A stretch of 64,000 bases of DNA from assembly GCF_022811725.1 (NCBI RefSeq), contig NZ_CP094527.1:1488001-1552000 (forward strand), read 5' to 3'. The DNA is from Mucilaginibacter sp. SMC90 (GTDB taxonomy: Bacteria; Bacteroidota; Bacteroidia; Sphingobacteriales; Sphingobacteriaceae). Shown here piece by piece: positions 46,847 to 55,034 of the stretch (within the stretch, counting starts at the first letter, position 1; each line of letters starts with the position of its first letter). A program made the position numbers and the translations under genes. The notes below the pieces were generated by a model. That model was not told the DNA's origin and did not search any database. It saw only the letters and a list, made by a program, of their open reading frames with translations.

Positions 46847-47953
46847 TTGGACACAGCGCAAAAGAGTTTAAAAGGACTTAAAAAACATAACAGATTTAAG
46901 GAGTTAGATGCACTGCGTGGAATAGCAGCCATAATGGTTGTTTTATTTCATTTTACTATGGATAGGCCTGAACGAAATTTAGGCTTCAAATTTGGCGTGA
47001 CCGGTGTTGATCTGTTTTTTATTATTAGTGGATTCGTAATATATATGAGTTTAACTAAAGTAAAAAGTAGCCTGGAGTTTGCTATAAACAGGATAAGCAG
47101 ATTATATCCTACCTATTGGGTGTGTGTAACAGTTACATTTATTTTAATATGCATTAAAGTATATTTATTTAAAAGCCTTGTTTTACACCCGCCTTCTCTT
47201 TGGGATTATTTGGCTAACATGACAATGTTTCAATATTATTTGGGGGCTAATGACCTCGACGGACCATATTGGACCATGATTATTGAAATGATTTTTTATA
47301 TAGGAGTTTTGATCCTTTTTAAATTTCATTTACTCAAATACATCAACATACTGGGTATAACAATTTCTCTTGGCGTTGCCGGGCTCACCGTTTTCTTTCA
47401 CGATCATGCTTTTGCTCATCAAATATTTAAAGCAATTCCGCTTTTATCATTTGTCCCGCTGTTTTTCGCCGGAATAATTTTTTATAACATCTATGAATAT
47501 AAAGATAAACTGATAGCAAGATATGCAATGCTGTTGATGTGCCTTGTTTGTCAGATATCCTTGTATCATTATGGCGGCACATCATGGTGGTATTTAAGCC
47601 AGGCAGAATATGCTGTTATGCTTACAATCTATTTTCTTTTGTTTGTACTTTTTGTAAGTGGAAAATTAAAATTTGTAGTGAATAAAATAACACTTTTTCT
47701 TGGCAAGCTTTCATTTCCTTTATACCTCATCCATCAGTTTGTAGCCATTCGTTTCGTTATTCCTGCCTTAACAAATAAAATGAATTTGAATTATTGGGCT
47801 GCATCTTTTCTTGTTGCATTACCTGTGGTACTTATTTTAGCATACCTTATTAATCGTTATGTTGAGATACCTGTTAGCAAGCAAATGAGGAAAAAGCTAA
47901 ATTCCATCAGCGGCGTTAACGCTATACATAAAGCCGCAAATACTTCATTGTAG
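46847..47953 (+). CDS. Acyltransferase 3 (OafA-type) membrane protein, TTG start
   Basis: 368-aa ten-helix membrane acyltransferase that adds acyl groups to polysaccharide or lipid. The AT3 opening KELDALRGIAAIMVVLFHFT is present with the conserved Arg and His. GVDLFFIISGFVIYMS and the later TMIIEMIFYIG match too. Only a TTG at 46847 gives a full N terminus; there is a stop at 46832 and no ATG before the conserved region. Substrate unknown. Confidence 0.88.
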   Translation: MDTAQKSLKGLKKHNRFKELDALRGIAAIMVVLFHFTMDRPERNLGFKFGVTGVDLFFIISGFVIYMSLTKVKSSLEFAINRISRLYPTYWVCVTVTFILICIKVYLFKSLVLHPPSLWDYLANMTMFQYYLGANDLDGPYWTMIIEMIFYIGVLILFKFHLLKYINILGITISLGVAGLTVFFHDHAFAHQIFKAIPLLSFVPLFFAGIIFYNIYEYKDKLIARYAMLLMCLVCQISLYHYGGTSWWYLSQAEYAVMLTIYFLLFVLFVSGKLKFVVNKITLFLGKLSFPLYLIHQFVAIRFVIPALTNKMNLNYWAASFLVALPVVLILAYLINRYVEIPVSKQMRKKLNSISGVNAIHKAANTSL

Positions 47954-48023
47954 CGTAAAAACATTTACAATGCGCTGTTGGTTGGCTGTTTATACAATAC
48001 CAACTAATTGCGTAATTTGCCTC

Positions 48024-48929
48024 ATGCCTGTTTTAACTGCACCCGAAAAAAACGTTATCCCTACTTTCTCCCTGCAACAAAACAGCGAGCGGGGTAACAC
48101 CATGATTGATGTGCGTGAAGCCATTGGGCAATGCGGTGAGTTTAAGCTCGATCCTGCATTTCTGCAGCCGCACCGTAAAGATTATTATTTGTTTGTATTG
48201 GTAAAAAACGGTGCTAACCGGCATTGGATAGATTTTGTGCCATACACCGTAAAGCCTGATACCTTTTACTTTACCGTGCCGCAACAAGTGCATCTGAAAG
48301 AGCATTCCGGCCCTACCGAAGGTATTATGGCCAGTTTTACCGACGAATTTCTGCAACTGGAAGATAACCGCATACTTAAACAGCTCCCCATTATCCAAAA
48401 CCCTGCTGCCGCGCATGAGATAGCACTTAGCCAGGCAGATGTGGCTTTTGTAGAAGATACCATGCGCAAAATGCTGGTTGAATTTAATACCGATGGAACC
48501 TGGCGCAACCAAATGCTTACTTCATGGTTAAGGGTATTGGTGATATACCTGAGCAGGTTATACGGCGAACAGTATAATGAAACCTGTGTTACTTTAAACT
48601 ATTGCCTGCTTAAAAGTTTTCAAGCGCTTATAGCCGAGCATTATGCCACCCAGCATGATGTTGCTGCATATGCCGAAAAGTTGAACCTGACGCCCGGTCA
48701 CCTCACTGATGTTATTAAGCAGCAAAGTGGTAAAACAGCTATAACCCATATTCATGAGCGACTTATAGTTGAAGCCAAACGCCGCTTATTGCATACCGAA
48801 CTATCCGTTAAGCAAATTGCCGACGACCTTGGTTTTGAGGATGCTGCATACTTTAACCGCTTTTTTAAACGCATTACGGATACCACGCCAATGGGGTTCA
48901 GAACGCAAATCCGGGAAATGTACAGTTAA
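48024..48929 (+). CDS. AraC-family transcriptional regulator
   Basis: 301-aa regulator. The N-terminal half is a cupin-like sensor domain, and the last 100 residues are two AraC helix-turn-helix motifs: VAAYAEKLNLTPGHLTDVIK and LSVKQIADDLGFEDAAYFNR, then the FFKRITDTTPMGFR signature. An earlier in-frame ATG at 47970 would add 18 residues, but the TAATTTGCC just before 48024 looks like a promoter box, so I prefer 48024. It probably controls the SDR gene 51 bp downstream. Confidence 0.88.
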   Translation: MPVLTAPEKNVIPTFSLQQNSERGNTMIDVREAIGQCGEFKLDPAFLQPHRKDYYLFVLVKNGANRHWIDFVPYTVKPDTFYFTVPQQVHLKEHSGPTEGIMASFTDEFLQLEDNRILKQLPIIQNPAAAHEIALSQADVAFVEDTMRKMLVEFNTDGTWRNQMLTSWLRVLVIYLSRLYGEQYNETCVTLNYCLLKSFQALIAEHYATQHDVAAYAEKLNLTPGHLTDVIKQQSGKTAITHIHERLIVEAKRRLLHTELSVKQIADDLGFEDAAYFNRFFKRITDTTPMGFRTQIREMYS

Positions 48930-48968
48930 TGCCCTGCTATGTGCAGCGGTAAAAATATCATCGCATTA

Positions 48969-48976
48969 TAGCTTTG
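48969..48976 (+). promoter_or_regulatory. -7 box (TAGCTTTG) just before the SDR gene
   Basis: TAGCTTTG lies five bases before the ATG at 48981, implying a nearly leaderless transcript. No good -33 element is seen. Confidence 0.45.
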
Positions 48977-48980
48977 TGTT

Positions 48981-49706
48981 ATGGAAAAACAAACAGTATT
49001 AATAACCGGTGCCAATAAAGGAATTGGCCTGGAAAGTGCCCGGCAACTGGCCAAAGCCGGTTACTACATTTACCTGGGCAGCCGTGATCAGAACAGGGGC
49101 GAAAAGGCGGTTGAACAGCTCAAAGCCGAAGGTTTAAATGATGTTGAGCTCTTGCTGATAGATGTTACCAATGAAGCCTCGGTACAGAAAGCTCATGATG
49201 AGCTGGCGAATAAAATAGACCACCTTGATGTACTCATCAACAACGCCGGTATTCCCGGCGCATTCCCGCAAAAGGCCGATACCGTGAGCGATGATACCAT
49301 GAAGGAAGTTTTTGAAGTTAACTTCTTCGGCGTGATCCGTACGGTTCGGATCTTTATCAACCTGGTTAAAAAGTCTCCTAACCCGCGCATTGTTAATGTT
49401 ACATCTGATTTGGGCTCGTTAACTTATCACAACGATCCTGATTGGGAGCATTATGAGGTTAAGTCGGCGGCTTATGGCCCATCAAAAACAGCGTTGAACG
49501 CTTATACCGTTGCCCTGGCCTATGATCTTAAAGATCAGGTTAAAGTGAACATGGTAAACCCCGGTTACACCAATACCGAATTTAACGGCAACCGCGGTCC
49601 TAAACCGGTAGAAGAGGGTGCAGCGCCTATAGTGAAATACGCCATGATAGGCACTGATGGCCCTACTGGTAAATACTTTAGCGATTATGGCGAAAGTCCA
49701 TGGTAA
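48981..49706 (+). CDS. Short-chain dehydrogenase/reductase
   Basis: 241-aa NAD(P)-dependent oxidoreductase. The glycine-rich cofactor motif is TGANKGIGLESA, then DVLINNAGIPG, and the catalytic Tyr and Lys are in AAYGPSKTALNAY. The Ser is about 14 residues before. It follows an AraC regulator, a common pairing in which the SDR gene is the target. Substrate unknown. Confidence 0.93.
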   Translation: MEKQTVLITGANKGIGLESARQLAKAGYYIYLGSRDQNRGEKAVEQLKAEGLNDVELLLIDVTNEASVQKAHDELANKIDHLDVLINNAGIPGAFPQKADTVSDDTMKEVFEVNFFGVIRTVRIFINLVKKSPNPRIVNVTSDLGSLTYHNDPDWEHYEVKSAAYGPSKTALNAYTVALAYDLKDQVKVNMVNPGYTNTEFNGNRGPKPVEEGAAPIVKYAMIGTDGPTGKYFSDYGESPW

Positions 49707-49714
49707 ATTGCTTA

Positions 49715-49748
49715 AGAAGCAAGAGTTTAGAATCAAGAAGCAAGAAAG
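49715..49748 (+). repeat. Degenerate CAAGA tandem after the SDR gene
   Basis: AAGAAGCAAGAGTTTAGAATC and AAGAAGCAAGAAAG resemble the run at 25652-25684. Located ten bases after the SDR stop. Confidence 0.6.
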
Positions 49749-49759
49749 AACAATTTCTG

Positions 49760-49817
49760 CCGCGGGTTTAGCACAGCGTAACCCGTGGTTTTACATAATT
49801 GAAGTTTTCAACTTCAA
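49760..49817 (-). repeat. Two-hairpin repeat, copy 1
   Basis: Read on the minus strand: TTGAAGTTGAAAACTTCAA, then a short link and AACCACGGGTTACGCTGTGC to CTAAACCCGCGG. It aligns over its length with 52736-52794. In the first stem T-A (GAAGTT/AACTTC) becomes C-G (GAAGCT/AGCTTC) in the other copy, so pairing is kept. There is no gene here. Confidence 0.75.
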
Positions 49818-49887
49818 CGGTTAAGCTGAAGACCTAACCTATGCTTTCAATGGTACCGCTGCCCTATAGCAGTGATTGAATTTAAAA

Positions 49888-49919
49888 GCGGCTCCCAAAA
49901 AATCTGGGGCCGTTTTTTT
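49888..49919 (+). terminator. Hairpin with T run before GNAT gene
   Basis: GCGGCTCCC pairs imperfectly with GGGGCCGT, followed by seven T. It probably ends transcription from the SDR side. Confidence 0.55.
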
Positions 49920-49928
49920 ATGCATTTC

Positions 49929-49955
49929 AATTTAGTTGACTTTGTCAACTAAATT
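49929..49955. promoter_or_regulatory. Perfect 27-bp palindrome, probable MarR operator
   Basis: Arms AATTTAGTTGAC and GTCAACTAAATT with a three-base TTT centre. It overlaps a likely -33 TTTG, with a TATTTTG box 17 bp on, and lies about 50 bp before the GNAT-MarR pair. Autorepression by the MarR protein is the natural reading. Confidence 0.75.
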
Positions 49956-50007
49956 TATTTATTTTGCTAATGAAAAACATAGTTGGTAACAGAAAGCATA
50001 AACACAG

Positions 50008-50520
50008 ATGAATACACTAATAAAACCTGATCTCGCTGCCATCAAGATCAGAAATAAATTACTTCCCGGCGATTTGGGCTACATCGCATATATTCACGGC
50101 GATCTTTACGCCAGAGAATGCGGGTATGGGTTGAATTTTGAAGCCTATGTGCTTCAGGGTTTAAAGGATTTTGCGCTTGAATATGATGAAGCCAAAGATA
50201 AAGTGTGGATTTGCGAACATGGGAACAGGATTGTCGGTTGCCTGGTGGCCCAGCACAGAAGTGATGCCTTACAATTGCGTTATTTTATCTTTTTGCCCGA
50301 GTACCGGGGCATTGGTTTAGGGAAAAAATTGATGACGGAGTTCCTGGAATTTATAAAGTCGGGGCCATACCGCAGTGCCTATCTCTGGACAACCGAAGAA
50401 CAGTATTCGGCAATTGCTTTGTATACCCGGTATGGGTTTAAGCTCAGTGATAAAAAACCGTCAAATGCCTTCGGGAAAGAATTGATAGAACAACGCTACG
50501 ATTTGGTATTAGATCAATAA
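50008..50520 (+). CDS. GNAT family N-acetyltransferase
   Basis: 170-aa acetyl-CoA-dependent acetyltransferase. The acetyl-CoA motif is visible as LPEYRGIGLGKKLMTEFLE; the following SAYLWTTEEQYSAIALYTRYG is motif B. N-terminal half has IHGDLYARECGYG, typical of GNATs fused to MarR domains in other bacteria. Here the MarR part is the next gene, six bp away. Confidence 0.92.
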   Translation: MNTLIKPDLAAIKIRNKLLPGDLGYIAYIHGDLYARECGYGLNFEAYVLQGLKDFALEYDEAKDKVWICEHGNRIVGCLVAQHRSDALQLRYFIFLPEYRGIGLGKKLMTEFLEFIKSGPYRSAYLWTTEEQYSAIALYTRYGFKLSDKKPSNAFGKELIEQRYDLVLDQ

Positions 50521-50526
50521 TCGCGC

Positions 50527-50955
50527 ATGAGCATTCAACAACACATTCAGGAAATAAGAACATTTAACAGATTTTATACTGATCTTATCGGCTTGCTCGA
50601 CAAGCATTTGCTTAATAGTGAGTATTCGCTCGCCGAAGCCCGGATCCTTTATGAAATATACACCGCAAAGCAAGTAAGCGCATCCGACATTATTTACAAA
50701 TTAAGCATTGATAAAGGCTATTTGAGCCGGATTTTAAAGAAATTCGAGAAACAGGAATTAATTGCCAGGGTGCCCTCAAAAGAGGATGCCCGTGTGTCAC
50801 TGCTTTCGCTTACCGGTACAGGTTTTAAAACTTTTCATGAACTCAATGAGGCGTCAGACCAACAAATAGCGGATTTAGTTTCGGCAATGCCGGTTAATCA
50901 GTTAGAAGATCTGATTAAACACATGAAAGCTATAGCCGGTTTGTTAAGGAAGTGA
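50527..50955 (+). CDS. MarR family transcriptional regulator
   Basis: 142-aa winged-helix regulator. The recognition region is SLAEARILYEIYTAKQVSAS followed by IDKGYLSRILKKFEKQELIA and the wing RVPSKEDARVSLLSLTGTG. It lies six bp after the GNAT gene, an inverted order of the MarR-GNAT fusions known elsewhere. The operator palindrome upstream supports autoregulation. Confidence 0.93.
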   Translation: MSIQQHIQEIRTFNRFYTDLIGLLDKHLLNSEYSLAEARILYEIYTAKQVSASDIIYKLSIDKGYLSRILKKFEKQELIARVPSKEDARVSLLSLTGTGFKTFHELNEASDQQIADLVSAMPVNQLEDLIKHMKAIAGLLRK

Positions 50956-51078
50956 AGCCAGCGACATTATATTCAGATAAAACATTTTGGGTAGCTTATT
51001 AACGTTATTAATCAGCGCATCAGAAAATCCTTAAATCCTAAAAATCAAGGTTCAAAATAATTTGCCATATTTGCCACA

Positions 51079-52425
51079 ATGCAAAAAGGTAAGCTATTAA
51101 TTATTGATGACGAGGAACGTCTCCGCAACCTGCTTGCGCGTATTTTACAGCTGGAAGGCCATGAGGTAATTACCGCAGGTACGGGTAAAGAGGGGCTAAA
51201 AAAACTTCAGCAGGATAGCATACAAGTGGTGCTTAGCGATGTTAAACTACCTGATATTGATGGCATCACCCTTTCAGAAACCATCAAGAAAAATTATCCT
51301 AATACCGAGATCATCGTTTTAACTGCTTACGGTACCATTAACGACGGCGTAAAAGCCATAAAAGCCGGCGCGTTTGACTATATCACCAAGGGCGATGATA
51401 ATGAAAAGATCATCCCGCTTGTGAGCAAGGCCATGGATAAGGCACTGCTGCAACAAAAAGTAGCCGAACTGGAAAGCAAACTCAATGATAAGTTTGGTTT
51501 TGACAGGCTTATTGGTAAATCAACTGCCATTAGCGATGTGATCAGGCTGGCCCAGAAAGTAGCCCTTACCGATACTACCGTTTTACTTTTAGGTGAAACC
51601 GGTACAGGTAAAGAAATTTTTGCCGAAGCCATTCACCAGGCCAGTAACCGCAGCGCAAAATCATTTGTGGCTGTAAACTGCAGTGCATTTACCAAAGAGC
51701 TGTTGGAAAGCGAATTGTTTGGTCATAAAGCAGGTTCATTTACCGGTGCTGTTAAAGATAAAAAAGGCCTTTTTGAAGAGGCCAATGGCGGCACCATTTT
51801 TTTAGATGAAATAGGTGAACTTGATCATGATCTGCAGGCCAAGTTGCTTCGTGTGCTGGAATCGCAGCAGTTCATCAAAATAGGGGATACCAAGCCCACC
51901 CAAGTTAATGTGCGTATCCTGGCAGCTACAAACCGTAACTTACTGAACGAGATTAATGACGGGCATTTTCGCTCGGATTTATATTACCGCTTATCTGTTT
52001 TTCAGATAACATTGCCGGCCCTGCGCGAGCGTAAGAAGGATATTAAACTGCTGGCCGAATATTTTATGCAGCATTTTGCACTTAAAGTAAAAAAGCAGGT
52101 GAACGTTTTGGGTGATGAGTTTATTGAAAAACTGGAAGCCTACGCATGGCCCGGCAATATCCGCGAGCTCAAAAATATAGTTGAACGAGCCGTGATCCTT
52201 ACTGATAGTAAAGTACTTGATGAAAGCCTGCTGCCGTATGAAGTTCAGCAGCAACAGGTAAAAAGCGGTGCGCCGATTTCGGCGTTCGACCTTTCATCTG
52301 TTGAGAAACTGCATATTCAACGGGTGCTTAACCACACGCATGGCAACCGTGCCGAAGCAGCACACCTGCTAAATATTGGCGTAGCCACGCTGTACAGGAA
52401 GCTGAAGGAATATAATTTAGAGTGA
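51079..52425 (+). CDS. NtrC-type sigma-54 response regulator
   Basis: 448-aa two-component regulator. Receiver domain 1-120 has phospho-acceptor Asp 54 (VLSDVKLPD). The AAA+ domain has Walker A GETGTGKE (172-179), the sigma-54 contact loop GSFTGA (219-224, a variant of GAFTGA) and Walker B FLDEIGE (241-247). A Fis-type helix ends the protein (AEAAHLLNIGVATLYRKLKE). It precedes the kdp operon and its kinase lies at the far end, so it probably replaces KdpE. Confidence 0.93.
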   Translation: MQKGKLLIIDDEERLRNLLARILQLEGHEVITAGTGKEGLKKLQQDSIQVVLSDVKLPDIDGITLSETIKKNYPNTEIIVLTAYGTINDGVKAIKAGAFDYITKGDDNEKIIPLVSKAMDKALLQQKVAELESKLNDKFGFDRLIGKSTAISDVIRLAQKVALTDTTVLLLGETGTGKEIFAEAIHQASNRSAKSFVAVNCSAFTKELLESELFGHKAGSFTGAVKDKKGLFEEANGGTIFLDEIGELDHDLQAKLLRVLESQQFIKIGDTKPTQVNVRILAATNRNLLNEINDGHFRSDLYYRLSVFQITLPALRERKKDIKLLAEYFMQHFALKVKKQVNVLGDEFIEKLEAYAWPGNIRELKNIVERAVILTDSKVLDESLLPYEVQQQQVKSGAPISAFDLSSVEKLHIQRVLNHTHGNRAEAAHLLNIGVATLYRKLKEYNLE

Positions 52426-52453
52426 TTTCGGATTTCGGAATTTCGATTTCGGA
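52424..52453 (+). repeat. Degenerate ATTTCGG tandem, copy B
   Basis: Identical over 30 bases to 3766-3795, starting inside the stop codon of the response regulator. Followed by TTTTCTAAAG. Confidence 0.8.
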
Positions 52454-52496
52454 TTTTCTAAAGTTTTAACATACCATGCTGACGCCCGGCTCCAGC

Positions 52497-52705
52497 CCAT
52501 AGCCGTTAACTTAAGGTAAAAAACCTCTCAAAAGCAGGGGAATGTGCGATTCCCCTCTCGAGAGGGGTGGAGGGGTGTGTTATTCTACGTGCGGCTTATC
52601 GCTTATATAACACACCCCTGCTACAACACGTTCCCACGCGCCCCCTCTCGAGAGGGGATTTTAAAACGCTTACGCCAAATTACTCCCCTAAGTTAACGGC
52701 TATGG
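52497..52705. repeat. Nested palindrome enclosing a CTCGAG repeat
   Basis: Outer arms CCATAGCCGTTAACTTA (52497-52513) and TAAGTTAACGGCTATGG (52689-52705) are perfect inverted repeats. Inside, 52544-52660 is copy A of the CTCGAGAGGGG family (GATTCCCCTCTCGAGAGGGG at 52549). The kdp promoter region is just downstream. ORF 52567-52764 overlaps the repeat and is not believed. Confidence 0.7.
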
Positions 52706-52735
52706 CGAGGACGCGAGCGGCGGCGGTGCTTAAAT

Positions 52736-52794
52736 TTGAAGCTGAAAGCTTCAGTTGTGCTTAACCACGGATTACGCTATCACTAAACCCGAGG
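52736..52794 (+). repeat. Two-hairpin repeat, copy 2
   Basis: TTGAAGCTGAAAGCTTCAG, then AACCACGGATTACGCTATC to CTAAACCCGAGG. See copy 1 at 49760 in opposite orientation; stems are conserved, with compensatory T-A to C-G change. Confidence 0.75.
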
Positions 52795-52827
52795 TAGCTA
52801 ACATATCTAAGCAAAACGCAATCCCAC

Positions 52828-52847
52828 TTTGATAATCACCTATCAAA
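52828..52847. promoter_or_regulatory. TTTGATA-N6-TATCAAA dyad upstream of kdp
   Basis: Perfect 7-bp arms. It lies about 95 bp upstream of the sigma-54-type element at 52942, the normal distance for an NtrC-type activator site. Confidence 0.5.
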
Positions 52848-52941
52848 ATGATAGTTCAATTCTTCCTGAATAAATAAACTAACATTCCTGTATTTATTTA
52901 AGTAATTGATTATCAATTATTTGAATTGGTTTTAATTTTTT

Positions 52942-52957
52942 TGGCATCCGCTTGGCA
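52942..52957 (+). promoter_or_regulatory. Candidate sigma-54 promoter for kdp
   Basis: TGGCATCCGCTTGGCA keeps GG-N10-GC and matches the -24 TGGCA element; the -12 part is TTGGC rather than TTGC. It lies 25 bp before the first micro-ORF. A second, weaker match is TTGGCAAAGCCCTTTGCA at 52952 with one base too many. Confidence 0.5.
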
Positions 52958-52981
52958 AAGCCCTTTGCAAAACACATAAAA

Positions 52982-53074
52982 ATGGATGCTTTACTCACAA
53001 TCGCTTATCTGGCCACATTTGTAGTGGTATTCTGGATCTTTTTTAAATCTGTAACATACTTCGAAAAAATCTAA
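52982..53074 (+). CDS. Micro-ORF upstream of kdpF, single TM peptide
   Basis: 30-aa peptide starting MDALLTIAYLATFVVV and continuing FWIFFKSVTYFEKI: one hydrophobic helix and a short basic tail. It lies four bp before kdpF. I do not recognise it as a named subunit. The ATG at 52982 directly follows the promoter region, so it may be the first product of the operon, or a second KdpF-like peptide. Confidence 0.55.
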   Translation: MDALLTIAYLATFVVVFWIFFKSVTYFEKI

Positions 53075-53078
53075 AGTC

Positions 53079-53156
53079 ATGGCAGCATTATTCATCGTAG
53101 CAATAGCCGTGTTCATTTACATGGTATACGTACTCCTCAAACCCGAAAAATTTTAA
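53079..53156 (+). CDS. kdpF: KdpF small subunit
   Basis: 25-aa hydrophobic peptide starting MAALFIVAIAVFIYMVYVLL and ending KPEKF, matching the short KdpF pattern (hydrophobic helix then LLxPEKF). KdpF stabilises the KdpABC complex. It ends nine bp before kdpA. Confidence 0.8.
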   Translation: MAALFIVAIAVFIYMVYVLLKPEKF

Positions 53157-53165
53157 AATTAAACT

Positions 53166-54881
53166 ATGAACACTGAACTAACGGGTGTAATTTTCACCTA
53201 TCTGCTCACCTTAGCTATCGCCATTCCCCTTGGCCGTTACATGGCAAAGGTATTTAAGGGCGAAAAGACCTGGCTCGATTTTCTTGCCCCGCTTGATCGC
53301 TTTATTTTCCGCTTCAGCGGTATTGACACCAAACGCGAAATGAACTGGAAACAGCACCTGCTGGCCCTGCTTACTATTAACAGTGTTTGGTTAATATATG
53401 CTTTTGTTTGTTTGATGGCTCAAGGTCATTTGCCACTTAACCCTGACGGAAACCCCGGCCAGTCGGCAGATACAGCCTTCAATACCGCTATTAGCTTTTT
53501 AGTGAACTGCAACCTGCAGCACTATTCGGGCGAAAGCGGCGCTACTTATTTTACCCAACATTTTGTATTCATGTTCCTGCACTTTGTATCAGCTGCTACA
53601 GGTATCGCGGCGCTGGTAGTAGTGTTCAGGGCTATGAAAGATAAGGTCACAGATAAGCTGGGCAACTTTTGGGAGTACTTTGTGAAATCCATCACCCGCG
53701 TGTTGCTGCCTATTTCATTTGTAATAGCCATAATCTTCGCCTTTAACGGCATGACTACAAGTTACGCCGGTAAAGATACTTTCATCAGTATGCAGGGCGA
53801 TACCGTTCACGTTTCACGCGGGCCGGTTGCGCCATTAGTTGCTATTAAACATCTGGGCACTAACGGCGGCGGCTGGTTTGGCGCTAACTCGGCCCATCCA
53901 ATCGAAAACCCTAATTATTTAACCAATACTGTTGAGTTGTTTGCTCAAACCGTTATTCCAATCGCTTTGGTATTTACACTGGGCTTCTATCTTAATAAAA
54001 AGAAATTTGCTTATGTAATATTCGGTGTGATGACGCTGGGTATGCTCATGCTGCTGATCCCTACCATGAATGCCGAACTACACGGTAACCCTGCCATTGC
54101 AAAAATGGGCATCAGTCAGCCAACGGGCGCTATGGAAGGTAAGGAGGTAAGGTTCGGTCCGGCAAATTCCGCTTACTGGAGCATCATGACCACTATTATT
54201 TCTACCGGATCTGTAAACTCCATGCATGACAGCGCTATGCCTGTTTCGGGCACCATGATGATGCTTGGTATGATGATCAACTGTTTTTATGGTGGTTGCG
54301 GGGTTGGGATTCTCAACTTCTACATATTCATTATCGTGGCGGTATTTATTTCAGGCCTGATGGTTGGTCGTACGCCCGAGTTTTTAGGCCGAAAGATAGA
54401 GGCGCGGGAAATGAAAATAGCCTCATTGATTGCTTTGCTGCATCCTTTTATTATCCTGGTTGGCCTTGCAATTTCATCGTACTTTATCGTTCACGTAGCC
54501 GGTGCCGATTGGGCGGTTAAACCTTCGGCATGGTTAAATAATCCGGGTAATCATGGCTTTTCTGAAATGCTGTACGAGTATACTTCATCAGCGGCCAACA
54601 ACGGTTCGGGTTTTGAAGGCTTGGGCGATGGTAATATTTTCTGGAATTACACCACAGGTATCGTAATGATATTGGGCAGGTTCCTGCCAATAATTGGTCC
54701 GCTGGCTATTGCGGGTTTATTGGCCAATAAGAAATATATACCTGAGTCGGCCGGTACGTTGAAAAGCGATACCTCAACTTTTGGGCTGATGATCTTTGCG
54801 GTGATCGTCATTATCGCTGCGCTGTCATTCTTCCCATCACTGGCTTTAGGTCCTATTGCTGAACATTTTTCATTGAATTAA
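53166..54881 (+). CDS. kdpA: Potassium-transporting ATPase subunit KdpA
   Basis: 571-aa potassium-selective membrane subunit of the Kdp pump, normal length, about ten helices. Selectivity-loop regions are visible: FLVNCNLQHYSGESG, LGTNGGGWFGANSAHP, and TSSAANNGSGFEGLG, which resemble the four filter loops of K channels. It follows kdpF and precedes kdpB by 153 bp, a gap that holds a CTCGAG repeat. Confidence 0.97.
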   Translation: MNTELTGVIFTYLLTLAIAIPLGRYMAKVFKGEKTWLDFLAPLDRFIFRFSGIDTKREMNWKQHLLALLTINSVWLIYAFVCLMAQGHLPLNPDGNPGQSADTAFNTAISFLVNCNLQHYSGESGATYFTQHFVFMFLHFVSAATGIAALVVVFRAMKDKVTDKLGNFWEYFVKSITRVLLPISFVIAIIFAFNGMTTSYAGKDTFISMQGDTVHVSRGPVAPLVAIKHLGTNGGGWFGANSAHPIENPNYLTNTVELFAQTVIPIALVFTLGFYLNKKKFAYVIFGVMTLGMLMLLIPTMNAELHGNPAIAKMGISQPTGAMEGKEVRFGPANSAYWSIMTTIISTGSVNSMHDSAMPVSGTMMMLGMMINCFYGGCGVGILNFYIFIIVAVFISGLMVGRTPEFLGRKIEAREMKIASLIALLHPFIILVGLAISSYFIVHVAGADWAVKPSAWLNNPGNHGFSEMLYEYTSSAANNGSGFEGLGDGNIFWNYTTGIVMILGRFLPIIGPLAIAGLLANKKYIPESAGTLKSDTSTFGLMIFAVIVIIAALSFFPSLALGPIAEHFSLN

Positions 54882-54908
54882 AAAGCAGAAAAGGAAAAAG
54901 CTTTGGAT

Positions 54909-55017
54909 TGTGCGATTCCCCTCTTGAGAGGGGCCGAGGGGTGTGTTTCTCAGCACGCTAAGAACACACCCCTACCACCGCAAAACCCCACGCACCCCCT
55001 CTCGAGAGAGGGGAACT
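54909..55017. repeat. CTCGAG-family repeat, copy B (kdpA-kdpB gap)
   Basis: GTGCGATTCCCCTCTTGAGAG at the left end, inner GAGGGGTGTGTT and its inverse AACACACCCCT, and a right end CCCCCTCTCGAGAGAGGGG. It occupies most of the kdpA-kdpB spacer. Confidence 0.85.
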
Positions 55018-55034
55018 AAAAAAATAGAAAAATC

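Noticed and set aside
46800..46850. Earlier start for the acyltransferase gene
   Set aside because: A stop at 46832 in frame leaves only the TTG at 46847.
48033..48512. 159-aa antisense ORF in the AraC gene
   Set aside because: Opposite strand of a clear AraC domain; no motif.
52567..52764. 65-aa ORF before kdp
   Set aside because: It spans the nested palindrome and both repeat families, so it has no independent coding signal.
52952..52969. Second sigma-54-like TTGGCA and TTTGCA pair
   Set aside because: The GG to GC distance is 11, one too many; the element at 52942 is better.
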